Shown: positions 23,507 through 35,100, numbered from the stretch's first letter. The stretch is DNA of 64,000 nucleotides from Ephemerocybe angulata (GCA_013368325.1 JAACJK010000001.1:1364001-1428000); one strand, 5' to 3'. A program made the numbers and translations. Notes: generated by a model from the letters alone, not told the origin.

Positions 23507-24211
23507 TTAGAGGCCGATGGCGAGAAGGAGGAGGACCCATCCGAGTCCGCTCAGCAAGCCACCGACGACCTTCAGGCTGGGGAGAACGTCAGTTGAATCT
23601 TATTGCGAGACAACGAAAGGTGACATACAGAGAAGCAACGAGCTTGAGGACACCGACGAGGACGATTTCCAAACCGAAGAGAAGCTTGATCAGAGCAGCC
23701 TCGAGACCGTACTTGGGGAAGAGAGGGTAGAAGTGGGGCTTCTTGGTCTTGACATTGTTGGAGGTCTTGGCGATGTCCTGGTAATCGAAAGATGAGGCGA
23801 GTAATTATTATGAATATCAAATCCAGCTTACCGAGTAGATTCCAGCGATCTTGTTGGCGACCTCATCCTTGTTGGCACCGGACTGGTCACGGCCAAGGGC
23901 GTTGAGCTGGGTGGTGCTCGTGCCGAGGGAACTGACGAGCTGAGCGATCAAAGGCTCAATCTGGGCCTCGGTGGACGAGTCCGAGTTGGCGAGACTGTCT
24001 ATTGGATTGGTCAATATCTAACGCAAAATGAATGCGTGAGTGCGACCGTACCGATCTGGGGCAAAATGCTGCCGGTGCTGGACTGCAAGCTGTTGACGAT
24101 GGCCAACACGCTGCTGACGTCCTGGCGCTTCTCGGCGACGGGCGCCGGGGAGGCGACGGCGCAGATGGCGCTGAGAGCGAAGAAGGAGACGACGATGGAC
24201 TTGAAGTACAT
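23507..24211 (-). CDS. Secreted SC15-like protein, copy B
   Basis: Four exons (24211-24052, 23998-23832, 23777-23629, 23576-23507) encode 181 residues, with the same exon lengths as copy C. Signal peptide (MYFKSIVVSFFALSAICAVA), propeptide ending in EKR before QDVSS (Kex2-like site), polar half, then a hydrophobic C-terminal half. It differs from copy C at only a few residues (V for A at position 8; G for S in SSLGTS), and even introns 2 and 3 are nearly identical. Likely role as for copy A: a secreted, possibly self-associating surface or wall protein. It is the left arm of an inverted duplication. Confidence 0.85.
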
Positions 24212-24261
24212 GGTGAGTTGGACTGGTTAGCTGTGCTGCGAGTGGGTGCTGCTGCTGAAGG
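23507..24261 (-). repeat. Inverted duplication, left arm
   Basis: 755 bp that recurs in opposite orientation at 25838-26592. The similarity covers leader, four exons and three introns of the SC15-like gene and stops near the stop codon: the sequences after the stops are unrelated. The two genes point away from each other. Confidence 0.88.
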
Positions 24262-24283
24262 ATAGACGGTCTCGTACGCAGCT

Positions 24284-24289
24284 TTTATA
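24284..24289 (-). promoter_or_regulatory. TATA box of SC15-like copy B
   Basis: TATAAA on the minus strand, 73-78 bp before the ATG, context CGTATAAAAGC, followed by the leader shared with copies A and C. Confidence 0.65.
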
Positions 24290-25808
24290 CGTTTCGCAAC
24301 TCACGCTAACCAGAATTTTGTCAGGACTTTCAAATTAAAATTCTCTGACCTTTCGTCTTCAAACGAAGATAAGGCGCAAGAGCGCTAATGCGCACTTCAA
24401 AAGATTTGTCATGCTCCAAAGATGTCAACTAATCCTCTCTTTCCGCTACTTCAGTCCATGTTCTGCCCACCAATGCGAGGTGAGCAGCGCATCCCAAAAT
24501 GGAAAGTGTTACGACAAAAGAGGGAATTATGTCTGCGTGGGCGTCGAACGAACACACCTCGGGGATTCTTTCTCCACCTCTTGGCATCTACACACAGATG
24601 GCCTTGTGAACTGATAGAGTATCAATCTAGAAGAACACGACGTCCAAGGATGAACCATCACTGCGAAGTATAGACATCACCTTCTCGCTCTGTGCCGTCG
24701 GATTCATTTGACGCCATTTTATCGACAGATAAACACCCATAGAACACTCGAATTGACGAAAGTAATTGACGGAGAAGCCCTGAAACGCGAGGTCCTGCTC
24801 CACCGACAAGTAAACCAGCGTAACTCGTCATCTTCTTCATTCAAGACGCGATCTTCCAAGAGGGAGCCGCCGTTTGTGAGGTCGACGATCCTTAGGAGTA
24901 CAGTTTGTACCACTACATATCCTCAACGCGAACCGATAGAAGCCCAGGGAGTGATACTCCACGAAGAAACATGTCACATTTGCCTGTAAGCAGTGGACAA
25001 GCAGAGATTTTCATTACGCCATCCGTCGTCCTCTTCAGATTTTAGACATGCATTCATCCTGCTCGGGTCCGACGGAATATGGCAGCGACCTTGTCGTAAC
25101 GCTGTCAAAGCACGTTCACGCCCACATGTAGACGTCATTGCGTGAGTTTCCGCTCACTATTCCTGGAAGGCACTTTCAAGATAGTGTCTGGATAAAATCT
25201 TCAGAACCCCGTTCCCTTTCTCAAGCGGTGGAGATATGCCATCGTGAGCCTTCTGATAAGCCTCTTGAAGCACAAATGCTCGAGATGACGACCTCAGACA
25301 ATTCATTCACCATGCTTCTGAGTTCTTGGGGCGCGCCAACATAGAGATGATTGTCACTAAGCTAAGAAGCCACTTTAAATTATTTATCAGACGGGAGTTG
25401 TTGCAGCGAGGTGCAGAACCCGTCGTCTAAAGGCCCGGGAATTGTGAAATTTGTGAAGCTGCAATGCAAGAAAGCCCGAAATAACAGAAGGCATCATAGG
25501 AAGTGTCCTGCATTGTCAGCAAAGTGAATTCCACCCCAGCGTGCAGGAAGCCACGCGAAGTACATCCGAAGGCCATTTCCCTCATTAGTCCCGACGCCTT
25601 CCTTTTCGAGAAACGCTGCTCACCAGGCGGCCACGAAAGGCAGATGATAGAGGGTAATGTAAACAGAGCGCTTAGAGCATCATATCTCGGCACGGACGTC
25701 ATCAATGGACTTGCACCTTCTTTTGACAGAAAGACGCAAAGGATTGAGTAAAACACACACCCAACGGTAATTCTTCTGTTGTCGCAAAATTGCGGACTCT
25801 GCTCGAGG
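24290..25808. other. Spacer between the inverted SC15-like genes
   Basis: About 1.5 kb acting as the divergent promoter region of copies B and C. Short frames on both strands carry no motif. The two halves are not obviously mirror images, so the duplication covered the genes and leaders but not the whole promoters. Confidence 0.45.
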
Positions 25809-25814
25809 TATAAA
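25809..25814 (+). promoter_or_regulatory. TATA box of SC15-like copy C
   Basis: TATAAA 79 bp before the ATG in the context CTCGAGGTATAAAGG, which is closer to the copy A promoter than to copy B. Confidence 0.65.
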
Positions 25815-25837
25815 GGCTGAGCGAGATGGCTGCCAAA

Positions 25838-26592
25838 CCTTCAGCAGCAGCACCCACCCGCAGCACAGCTAATCAGTCCAACTCACCATGTACTTCAAGT
25901 CCATCGTCGCCTCCTTCTTCGCTCTCAGCGCCATCTGTGCCGTCGCCTCCCCGGCGCCCGTCGCCGAGAAGCGCCAGGACGTCAGCAGCGTGTTGGCCAT
26001 CGTCAACAGCTTGCAGTCCAGCACCGGCAGCATCTTGCCCCAGATCGGTACGGTCGCACTCATCCACTCATTGACTTTTCGATATTGATCAATCCAATAG
26101 ACAGTCTCGCCAACTCGGACTCGTCCACCGAGGCCCAGATCGAGCCTTTGATCGCCCAGCTCGTCAGCTCTCTCAGCACGAGCACCACCCAACTCAACGC
26201 CCTCGGTCGTGACCAGTCCGGTGCGAACAAGGATGAGGTCGCGAACAAGATCGCTGGAATCTACTCGGTAAGCTGGATTTGATATTCATAACAATTGCTC
26301 GCCTCATCTTTCGATTACCAGGACATTGCCAAGACTTCCAACAACGTCAAGACCAAGAAGCCCCACTTCTACCCTCTCTTCCCCAAGTACGGTCTCGAGG
26401 CTGCTCTGATCAAGCTTCTCTTCGGTTTGGAAATCGTCCTCGTCGGTGTCCTCAAGCTCGTTGCTTCTCTGTATGTCACCTTTCGTTCTCTCGCAATAAG
26501 ATTCAGCTGACGTTCTCCCCAGCCTGAAGGTCGTTGGTGGCTTGCTGAGCGGACTCGGATGGGTCCTCCTCCTGCTAGCCATTGGGCTCTAA
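25838..26592 (+). repeat. Inverted duplication, right arm
   Basis: Mirror copy of 23507-24261, the same 755-bp length, from the CTTCAGCAGCAGCACC leader to the stop codon. Confidence 0.88.
25888..26592 (+). CDS. Secreted SC15-like protein, copy C
   Basis: Exons 25888-26047, 26101-26267, 26322-26470 and 26523-26592 encode 181 residues. Signal peptide about 1-20, Kex2-like KR near residue 29, a polar helical part with QSSTGSILPQI and AQLVSSLSTSTTQLNALG, and a C-terminal half with two hydrophobic helices (LIKLLFGLEIVLVGVLKLV and VVGGLLSGLGWVLLLLAIG). No cysteine is seen in the mature part, so it is not a hydrophobin. Function is inferred from the general SC15 plan only; a membrane-inserting role cannot be excluded. 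Confidence 0.85.
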
Positions 26593-26790
26593 TTGCGTGC
26601 GAGACTTGGCTAACTACCGTGGTACTTTATCCCCCTCGCTTTCAGGACACGACTGCCGCTCCTATGTAATAGTTCGATTGTTGCAGATACATCTCGACTC
26701 CAATATCAGATCTCTTGTCAACCAAATATAGGTTCTCTGTAATATAAGATAGTAGACCTCTGCGACCGTAAAACTGACGTCACTGCTGCA

Positions 26791-27896
26791 TTAAGCGCCG
26801 GTCGCCCAAGCCTCCAGATCCATCGCTTGGTCCACATAGTCCTCAGACGATTCAAACCACTGGGCCGGTTTTATATCGTAGTCGATATGGTCCTCGAAGG
26901 AATCATAGCAATCGCGCTCCATCTCCGTCTCGGCGTCGCCAAACTCCTCTTCCATGACCTGGGGATCGAGAAAAGGCGCCCTAGCGTCCAATTGGGGTAT
27001 TCCATTCGTTCGTACTGATGCGGCCAAGGGTAACGTCTTCCTTGCGCCTGATGATTCGTCGAGGTTCGGGTATACGACGAGAGGAATATATCCATTTATC
27101 TGACAGGAGGGAGCGTCGGACTCGGTCGAAGTCCTGTTGATGAAATCCGGATGTTGTGCCTCCGGAATGTAGCAGGTGATGCTCCGGAAGTTCTCTTTCA
27201 TCTCCCAGTGGACCACTGCCTGCTCGATGGTCCAGGGGTCCTTGGGAATGAGGTGCAGGTGAATAAGGTGAGTTGAGGGGAGGTATTTTGCGACCTTCCC
27301 AGAAAGCTCCTCGTACGAAGTCACATTCAAGCCATTTAGCAGCAGCGTGAACTGTTTCGAGTCACCGCCTGTGTGTTTGAGTGCTGGAACCCTTTTGAGA
27401 GGTCGGACAAGATGCGGTATCGCATCCCAGCTTTCCCCTGTCACTTCGACATACTCGAGATTCTCCAAGAGCAAATCCCGGATGAAGCATGTGCACGACC
27501 GCCGACACTTGCCGCTCTCAAAGGTGGTGGTGTCTTGCCGCGATGAACCCTCTCCAGACCCACGTTCGTTCTTCCCAGCTTCCTCGTTAGGAGGGCTGTA
27601 ACACCTTTCTTGGCCCGCTTCCCTCTCGCCATGATGGTGAGGTCCACCAGTAAATGTTTTGACCTTTGAAGGAACGAAAAGTAAAGTTCGGATCTTCCAT
27701 TGAGTTGGACGTCCGTCCACAGGTGTGGGTCGGCGAGGGCCGCTGCTCTCCATTCGCCGCAAACGTGGGTCAGAATAACAGGTCGTTGGCGACGAGCTAG
27801 ATTGTAGTTCTCGTCTCCCGGTGGGCCAGGCGGGCCAATGTACCATTCAAAGATACGCCGGGTAAGCTCGAGGGGAAGGTCCTGGGCTGAGGCCAT
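26791..27896 (-). pseudogene. Decayed C-x3-C-x-C F-box gene with internal deletion
   Basis: The 5' part (from ATG 27896: ASAQDLPLELTRRIFEW, LTHVCGEWRAAALADPHLWTDV) matches the F-box end of the 13612 gene up to GLERV near 27546. The 3' part, in another frame, resumes at GKCRRSCTCFIRDLLLENLEYVE (about 27520 downward) and runs to the usual RAPFLD motif and acidic tail at 26791. Roughly 150 codons of the leucine-rich middle are missing and the two parts are out of frame. No GT-AG intron bridges them: the gap is about 30 bp. The first frame ends at 27441, giving a truncated F-box product at best. The rest of the copy is well preserved, so the deletion is probably recent. Confidence 0.8.
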
Positions 27897-28263
27897 TGGG
27901 TGTCGACAGGACGTGGTGGGAAGAAGAAAGAAGTTGGAAAGAAGTTGTGACGCGGTTTCTTTCACTTCCCGACGGCAGGGAAACGGATCAGATGACGGTG
28001 TCTCGCGCCAAATGGCTGATGTCAAGGCTACTGACTTATTCGGCTCTTCCTCAATTCCAGGATCTAAGCTGGAGGACCATATTGGACAAAGTGTGCAGTA
28101 TTGGGCTACTGGAAGCACATTGACTGACTTACCAAGACTCTGGCGAGACTATTGGACTGATCGGGGTCTTGGCGCTCAATTAGCGCCCGTGACGGAAACG
28201 GAGCGACCTGGATGACTTGAAGGAAAGAGGCATGTGTTCTGGAACGCCGCCTCCTATTCATCG

Positions 28264-28334
28264 GCATTGATGGTGTAGCGGTAACATTGGGTCTTCCCAT
28301 GGCCTAGCTCCGGGTTCGACTCCCGGTCAATGCA
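28264..28334 (+). tRNA. tRNA-Gly (anticodon CCC)
   Basis: Folds by eye into a cloverleaf: acceptor GCATTGA with TCAATGC, D stem GTGT/ACAT, anticodon stem GGGTC/GGCCT with loop TTCCCAT (anticodon CCC, U33 and A37 present), T stem CCGGG/CCCGG with loop TTCGACT, discriminator A. The B box GGTTCGACTCC is perfect and a TTTTT run follows 3 nt after the end, as expected for RNA polymerase III termination. No intron. Confidence 0.93.
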
Positions 28335-28924
28335 TACTTTTTACTTTTTGTCCCTGGGCTCTGGGTCCTGAGCCCGGGGCGGTGAACGTTTGAACACTGA
28401 ATTGCGGCTCCTGTCAACTCTCCGGAGCCTCAAGTTTTGTTCCCTGTTTTACCTCCTAACGGCACTAGCTTTTTCACTCTCCACTAACCAGCCAGCAATT
28501 AAACGGTTGGTCCGTCGACTCTTATATCTTACTTATATCTTGTCGTGATCTACGTCGACAGGCTCTTTCATGGGCCAAAGAACACTCAGGGAGAAATCGC
28601 GTATAGCATGCAGAGTCGCAACTGAGTTGATGGACAATCTCATGCTACTCCGTAACGCAAGGCTATCCGTGAACCTTGACTCCGCCGGCTATGTACCTAG
28701 GCTCCAGAGGTGATATGAGAAGCGCGGTGTGGCAGGCATGTTTGCTTGATCGTCCGACCACCACACAGTTGTCCATTACGCTTTACAATGAGTGACTCCA
28801 AATGTTCGTAGGGTGTATATAGTCTGAGTCCACAGCCAGAGAAAACAGCGATTGGTATGGGTATAGGGTTACGGTTGAAGAGGAGAGCGCATTCCAGTAA
28901 GAGGAATCCGTGGTGACAGGAAGG
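28335..28924. other. Intergenic region
   Basis: About 590 bp: Pol III terminator T-run at 28337-28341, then sequence that includes the 3' UTR of the SH3 gene. No gene seen. Confidence 0.4.
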
Positions 28925-29787
28925 ATTAGAAGATTGCGCGCACCAGGCCTCCGCCAATAGCGGCACCTAAGCATATGGTTAGACGTGTTATAACTCAGAT
29001 TCCTATTGGTACGAACCTGCGCCGAAGCCAACACCTCCCGCTGCCGAGTGAGCCATCTAAGAAATATATATCTGAGATGTTATTCAGCAGAGGAATGATG
29101 TATCGTACCGTGTTCTTCAATCCCCCGAATTTGCTCTTCTTCTCTTCGTGACCAGGGGCCTCCTGTAAACCGACACCATTTACTCCCTGTCCCGGAGGTG
29201 GCGGGGTGTTGTTTACACCATGATAGACGGCGCCAAAGGGCTTATAAGGACGTTTTCCGGTACTTGCAGGTTCGGCGTCCACGGGTGTTTCAATCTTCTG
29301 GACGTAATTGGATGGGACCAGGCCTTCTCGGCCGTTGAAGCGTCCTTTCCACCAGTCCGCATTCGTTTCCTCGATAATCTCAATGATGTCTCCTGCATGG
29401 AAGGTCAAGTCCTTAGGGTCCTGTAGGATAACACGTTTAGACTGGTCAACTCGCAGAACAGACTGAATCTCGCACCTCGTTGTTCTCGTTGTAACCCCAG
29501 ATGGCTTTGGCTGGCTGGCCTGTTGGAGCTGCAGCTGCTACAGGGCGTGGAGGAGGAGGGACAGCCCTTCCACCAGCTTGGCCTGGAGACACCAGCTTGG
29601 AGAACTTGCTGGAAAGCTGGGACATTGTACTCGGTGCAGCCGCGGCCTGCTGACCACTGCTTTGCGAAAGACGAGCAAGGATGTCGTCCGCATCCGCCTG
29701 GGCGATGTAGTTATGCGAAGCTAGTATGTGAACATTTTGTTCAATTTGAGAGAAAAGGTGAGCAGCAAGAGGGTCTTCAACAGTCAT
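28925..29787 (-). CDS. SH3-domain protein of the Lsb1/Pin3 type
   Basis: Four exons (29787-29476, 29420-29109, 29056-29017, 28965-28925) give 234 residues. Residues 1-60 are helical (EQNVHILASHNYIAQADADDIL), then a proline-rich linker (VPPPPRPVAAAAP). The SH3 domain lies at about 93-150 (AKAIWGYNE...DWWKGRFNGREGLVPSNYVQ), and a glycine-rich tail follows (AAGGVGFGAGAAIGGGL). This is the layout of fungal Las17-binding proteins Lsb1/Lsb2(Pin3), which regulate actin assembly through WASP. The junction of exons 1 and 2 falls inside the SH3 fold and keeps its ALYDY-like and acidic RT-loop segments. Family assignment is good; the exact orthologue is not resolved. Confidence 0.88.
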
Positions 29788-30690
29788 GGTGGGGTCTAAG
29801 CAAGGTGCTAATTAACTTGTTGCGACTGCGCAAAGTTGCGAAGCGGGCAACCGCCGTCCGTAAAGGAGCCGAAAAGCTGTCCATGTTTGATGTCCCGGGC
29901 CAGCCCGGGCCCCAGGAGCCGGTTTGAAGGCCGAAACTTGAGCTGTGACCTGCTTCAACGATGTATAGCACCTTGCACAATTACAGGTCAACGCAGCGGC
30001 AATTCCATAAGCGAGACAATTAAACCGCGCTCGACAATAGTACTATATTGATCAATTGGCCGGGACCGGAGACATTGATGCCAAACAAAACAACGCCGTT
30101 GACTCCAAGCAGGTCCAAAGCAGACCACACGGGCTTTGTTCTACCAGTCAAATCATTCCGACTCTCCAACGCTTCTTACTCTTGAATTCTTGGATACGCT
30201 ACTGGCGACAAAATGTTCTAATACTTTGGCACTCTGCAACTATCTCTGCAACACCGATATGCTGCCGGAAAATGCACTCTAACGGTCCATGCAAAACAAT
30301 TGACCTCTGGCGGCATCTTGGGCTTTGACCAATTGAAAGTGATTTAATATTATGTCCGGACTAATTGTGCCGGCGGTATTCTGATGGGCCGCGTGCCTAA
30401 CCTCGCGCTGCTTTGCCCACTTCCCCCATTGCTGGCTGGCTCTCTCGAGATCCCAAAAAATCTTGGCTTGGGCGACTACAAAGCGGCCTCCTCGAGATCC
30501 CTTAAGAGTCCAAGACCCTTGAAGGCAAAAAACTCCAGCACAGGTCGGTTAACTCCCGGGCTCACGTCTCATCTCTCATTGGAGAGGGCTAACGTGAAAC
30601 CCATCGATAGTCCACTCCGATTGCCAAATAACCTACGGGGATCTCTCGCTCGAACAACGTCGCGTTCCCAGAAGCGTTCCAGATAATCTT
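29788..30690. other. Intergenic region
   Basis: 900 bp between the divergent SH3 and F-box genes. It holds both promoters; short frames only. No gene seen. Confidence 0.4.
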
Positions 30691-31896
30691 ATGGATTACC
30701 CGAGCAGGCTAGAGGACGCCCATTTCTGCAAGGTTTTTAGCCCGCCTCCCCAACGGCCAGGCCCCATTCATTGGCGCGTAAGCATTGGCGATGTCCCCCC
30801 GGAAATCCTCGAGCGTATCTTCTACGAAAGCATTGAATACGGGAAAACACCAGGGACAAGCCGAGCACCCATCGTCCTTCTACGAGTTTGCCGTCTCTGG
30901 AACGCTATAACACGTGCCCGCCCCGAGCTTTGGACTGTCCTCTACCCAGGCCATTGTCATCCCAATGTCATCACTAAATTTCTCGGGCGCTCGGGGGGAC
31001 TCCCCCTGACGCTTTGGTGCAACGGTGCATCCCCAGAAAACGCCGCCGAATTAAACAACCGCGCCATCGAGATCCTCTCCACGCTACTACACGAGGCACA
31101 TCGATGGGAGCAAGTTTCATTCGATCTCGGGGACGCCCAGGCGAAGAACATGGTCGACAATCTCACTCCTGGATCGGCATCCATCCTCACAATCCTTTCT
31201 CTCGATGTAAACCACTGCTCCACTTCGGTAATATCCAAACTTGGAGCAGCCGTCGCCCTCGCCTGTCCCCGCATCAAGTCGCTAAGCCTATACCGCATCA
31301 GTGGTGATACCTGTGCATTCGAGTCGTTCCCCATTCATAAGGTTCGCGACATAACCATCGTGGGACGGATGAATGAACGGAATGCCCTCTACTTCATTCA
31401 AACCTGCAAGAAGGCCGTTTCTATCTCCCTCCGTGCGTTGGACCACTTCTATTACGACGCCAGGTCCCAGCCTCCCAAAACGTCCCTGCCATTACTCAAG
31501 TCCTTCACTCTCTCACTTCCGGCGGACCCTTCGGAAGTCCTCATACCGTTTACCTTTCCCGCTCTTGAGAGCCTCACATTAAAATGTACGACCAAGCTCG
31601 TCCATCGAAGGCCGTTGACTGCGTACCTATATAAGGCCCAGTTCAAGCTCAAGCGCTTCCACTTGTTCGACTCGAATCAAAACGAAGACGATGTTGCTAC
31701 CATTCTTCGGGTTCCAGCCGTGAAGCATGCAACGGATGTCCATGTCCGCTTCGAAACGAAACCTCCCTTGCGCCTGGATCTTGTCAAGAAACGGATACGG
31801 GGGCTTAACGCGCCCTTTCTCACAAGAAAGGCACACATCCAGTCTTATAGTAAGAGTAATGAGTGCCTTTTGGATATGTGGCTGGAAGATTTCTGA
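30691..31896 (+). CDS. F-box protein, single exon (non-CxC type)
   Basis: 401 residues. F-box-like segment at about 31-80 (IGDVPPEILERIFYES, LLRVCRLWNAITRARPELWTVL), then repeated leucine-rich segments (LTILSLDVNHCS, IKSLSLYRISG, LLKSFTLSLP, ALESLTLKC) typical of the degenerate LRR of agaricomycete F-box proteins. It lacks the C-x3-C-x-C motif and acidic tail, so it belongs to the general F-box population rather than to the cluster family. Substrate unknown. Confidence 0.82.
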   Translation: MDYPSRLEDAHFCKVFSPPPQRPGPIHWRVSIGDVPPEILERIFYESIEYGKTPGTSRAPIVLLRVCRLWNAITRARPELWTVLYPGHCHPNVITKFLGRSGGLPLTLWCNGASPENAAELNNRAIEILSTLLHEAHRWEQVSFDLGDAQAKNMVDNLTPGSASILTILSLDVNHCSTSVISKLGAAVALACPRIKSLSLYRISGDTCAFESFPIHKVRDITIVGRMNERNALYFIQTCKKAVSISLRALDHFYYDARSQPPKTSLPLLKSFTLSLPADPSEVLIPFTFPALESLTLKCTTKLVHRRPLTAYLYKAQFKLKRFHLFDSNQNEDDVATILRVPAVKHATDVHVRFETKPPLRLDLVKKRIRGLNAPFLTRKAHIQSYSKSNECLLDMWLEDF

Positions 31897-33163
31897 AGGT
31901 GGTGTTTAGATTTGTTCTGCCTCTCTTTTTGTTTTATCCTTTCGGGGTCACACAGTTCAACGTTCCAGCATGAAACCCCCGCTTGCTATTTCTCCATCCT
32001 GTCTCCCTCGCATATCACTTGTATACTTACACCTCAATGCACCTCTTCCTCGCCTTTCAGACTCCAAGTGTAGTGCTATGCGAAAGTTCCCGGTTAACCC
32101 AGCCCTTTTGGCTTCGTTAGCGCGTCAGCCACAGTTACCCTTCTTGATTTGCAGCTGATTCGATGATCTACGCTGTCAGGGGTAGACAAAGGAATCCCGG
32201 AACCTTGCGCACTATGTTTGATCGCTCTAAATTGAATCGAACTGCGGGACAGACATAGTGTTCATATCAACGAACTTGCCTCAGAATTGGATAAGTACCA
32301 TACTAAGAGTAGACGCCAACCGAGTTGGCGCCTGGACACGTTTCTGGCAAGTGCTTCAGTGAATTCTCGCATTTATACTTCAATCGATCAACGCCAGCAG
32401 ATAGAGTCGCGTCGAAGCATGCGTTCTGGTACAATTAGAAGCGCGCCACTTCTCGGCAATTATCGCGATCACTTTTGGGCTATGTGTTAGGTAGCAGAGA
32501 AGGAACATGGCGGAGAATATATGTGCGTTATCGGGTTGACAATGTGCGAGTACAGGATGATGCGTATGTGACGGTAGTATGATAACCAAGTTGTGAGAGC
32601 TGATAAAGGGGGCGAAGGAAGAGGATAAAGTTGCACCTCACGAAAGGAAAGAAAGCCGTGAAGGGAAGAAGTAGAGGGAAGAGAAGTGGAAATTCATCTG
32701 TCAAGCAGTACGAGATCTCAATACGAGGATTCATAGGTTCACAAGAACATGGAAAGCAAAGGAGCACCTGTGAAGTAGATTGAAAAGTCGGAGTCCAAAC
32801 TCCAAAGGCGTTATCCTCCACCTGTTTGATACCAAGAAGAAGCATTGGTAGAGGAAGGCGAAATTTGCGTAATCATTTAAATCAGAGAAGCTGCAACACC
32901 AGGCAACGGGGCTCTCTCGCGCACTATATGCCAAAGCTTGCCCGAGTAGAATGTGCGATAGATAAAGCGATAAGTATAGGCGAAGCCATTCGATATTGCG
33001 AAAGCACTTCCGAAAAGTCTTGGGGGAAAGGATTGAGAAACAGCGCAAAGTGACTACAAATACCGAATGACCATGGATGATTGAACCAGGGAAAGTATCG
33101 TGCCGATATGGCTCCGAGCGAGGGGACAGTCCATTACCCGAATCAGAGTCCTAAACGTCGCGT
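31897..33163. other. Convergent intergenic region
   Basis: 1.27 kb between convergent genes, with many short overlapping frames on both strands and no motif. No gene seen. Confidence 0.4.
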
Positions 33164-35100
33164 TCATACACCCTGAGGAGTTGGCTGCTGCTGAACGCTC
33201 CCGTTCGGCTGACCCGGGCCCTCCTGTATGCCATATTAGCGTGACGTGGAAGTGAAGAAAAAGACGCGTACCATCCGCTGCTTCTTCACGGGTCGGGGTC
33301 TCACCCCGCCACTCCCAGCTTTTGCGTTCAAAACGGGTTTGGGCGGCAAACCTGGCCCAGCGGGAGGAGGTCCATATCCATTCCCTGACCCATTCATGAC
33401 CCCATTTGTCCCGTTCATCGTCTGATGAGGATTCGGCTGGCCTGCCTCTTCTCGCGGACGCTTCTGACCCCTCGAAATATCACCATGTGGTGTTGACACA
33501 GCCTGAGAAGAGACGATGGGAGAGGGCTTCACCGAAGCAGGCCTTGGAGGCAACCCAGCGGCATTCGACGCTCCTGGGCGAGGAACTGTTGAACCAGGCC
33601 GTGGTACAGGTGCTTTGGTAGCGTTCGGCGGTGGTATTGACTGCACAGGCGTAGCAGCGGGTGTCCCAACTTTTGGTGCAGTCGAACCAGGTCGAGGGAT
33701 CGTGGATCCGGGCCGAGGTGTTCCTCCGCTCACTGCCGCCGATCGCGGTGTCGAAGGGTTACGCAGGGGCGTACCGGTGCCTTGAGGTTTGAATGATGTA
33801 GACTGAGCCGTGGCCGGTGCTGGAGCTTGCAAAGGCACGCCAGGATGTGAAGTCTGGTCCACACCCTGCAGTGGCTGATTTTGGTGAAGTTTTGCGAGTC
33901 GTTTGAGCTCCTTCTGTAGACCGAAATGGGCGATAAAAGCAAAGTGGTTTAGGGACAGATCACGAACTCCATAGTTGGTCAGAACTCACCCGCTTCCGCC
34001 GATCCTCCTTGGCTTGGGCTGATTCCAAAACGAGGGCGCTAGGATTCCACTAGAAAGGTGTAAGCGATGATCTTCCAGGTGGGTAGAGGTTCGGTCCTTA
34101 CTTGTTTTAAGCCTTCAGGACTCACTGCAAACGCCTCCTCTTGAGTATGCGCGTCGAAATAGTTTATGCGCATCCGCTGCTTTGGCGGAACCAGCATGAT
34201 GGTCGTCAGATAGTCGTCCTTTTTCATGGGGTGTTTCCCTAATACCACGTCAGCAAAAGCACTCCAAAGACGCCCGCAAAACATGTAGGAGTGGTGTTCG
34301 GCCGTCAAGTTGCTTGACAGAGTCTCACCAGTCCGACTATCTCCACGGCCACCGACAGCCTCTCGCATATAGGTTGAGATACACACCTGGAAGGCCCTTG
34401 ATCAGATGTTTGTAGCTGTTCTTCATTTTCTTCTCCCCTTTCACCCCCGGCCCTTCCTCTTCCTCTCCATCGCCTGCCCGAGGTAAGACTTCCGAGCCCG
34501 TATGTCCACCGTCACCCCCATCCATTTCAACTTCCTTGCCCTTCCCTTTGTCACCCCCCGCCAACAGCGTTCCTGCGCCCACCCCGGAGGTTGCATCATT
34601 GCCCGGTAGCACTGAAGGTCGAACGTAACGATCGTATGCCGAGAGTAGGTGAAAGCGCGCGAGCAAATCTTGTGTGCTTGCAAGGTATTGCTTTGGAGGA
34701 GGCGGAGCTGCGTGTCGTCGAATCGAAAATCGTACAGGTTGGGACCAGGGCACAGGAAAGAGGAACAAAAGAATGTCAGCATGCGCATGTGGTCCATTAT
34801 GCACACAGGAGCCAGTCAAGCAAGCCACGCCACGCAACCGTGTCTCGTCGTTCCTCCCTGCTCCTTCCCATAAAGAACATGAATCCTGAACGTACCAGGA
34901 GGCGGTAGGAAGAACCCCAACGGTGCTGAGGGCGCAGGGTGATGTGGCGGCGATGACGAAGACCCAGGAACTCCAGTTTCGCTCGCGGTTCCGGTGAAGC
35001 CGCCATGTCCTGGGGGCGGCGAGGGCATTTGAGGAGGTTTTGAAGGCCCTGCTACGGCATTTGAGGATGATGAGTTGAAGTAGCGGTGGTCGCCGTTCAT
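33164..35100 (-). CDS. MED19: Mediator complex subunit 19 (Rox3 family)
   Basis: Six exons (35100-34896, 34707-34387, 34238-34102, 34049-33990, 33913-33272, 33223-33164) encode 474 residues. Med19 is a head-module subunit linking activators to RNA polymerase II. The conserved core starts with PPPKQYLASTQDLLARFHLLSAYDRYVRP (about 70-100). After an acidic insert come NSYKHLIKGLPGKHPMKKDDYLTTIM and the RMRINYFDAHTQEEAFAVSPEGLKQWNPSALVLESAQAKEDRRKRKELKRL block. The last 210 residues are a low-complexity PRPGST-rich tail ending in RPRPVKKQRM and a Q-rich end. All splice phases agree, including the join that produces GLPGKHP. Assignment is firm. Confidence 0.93.
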
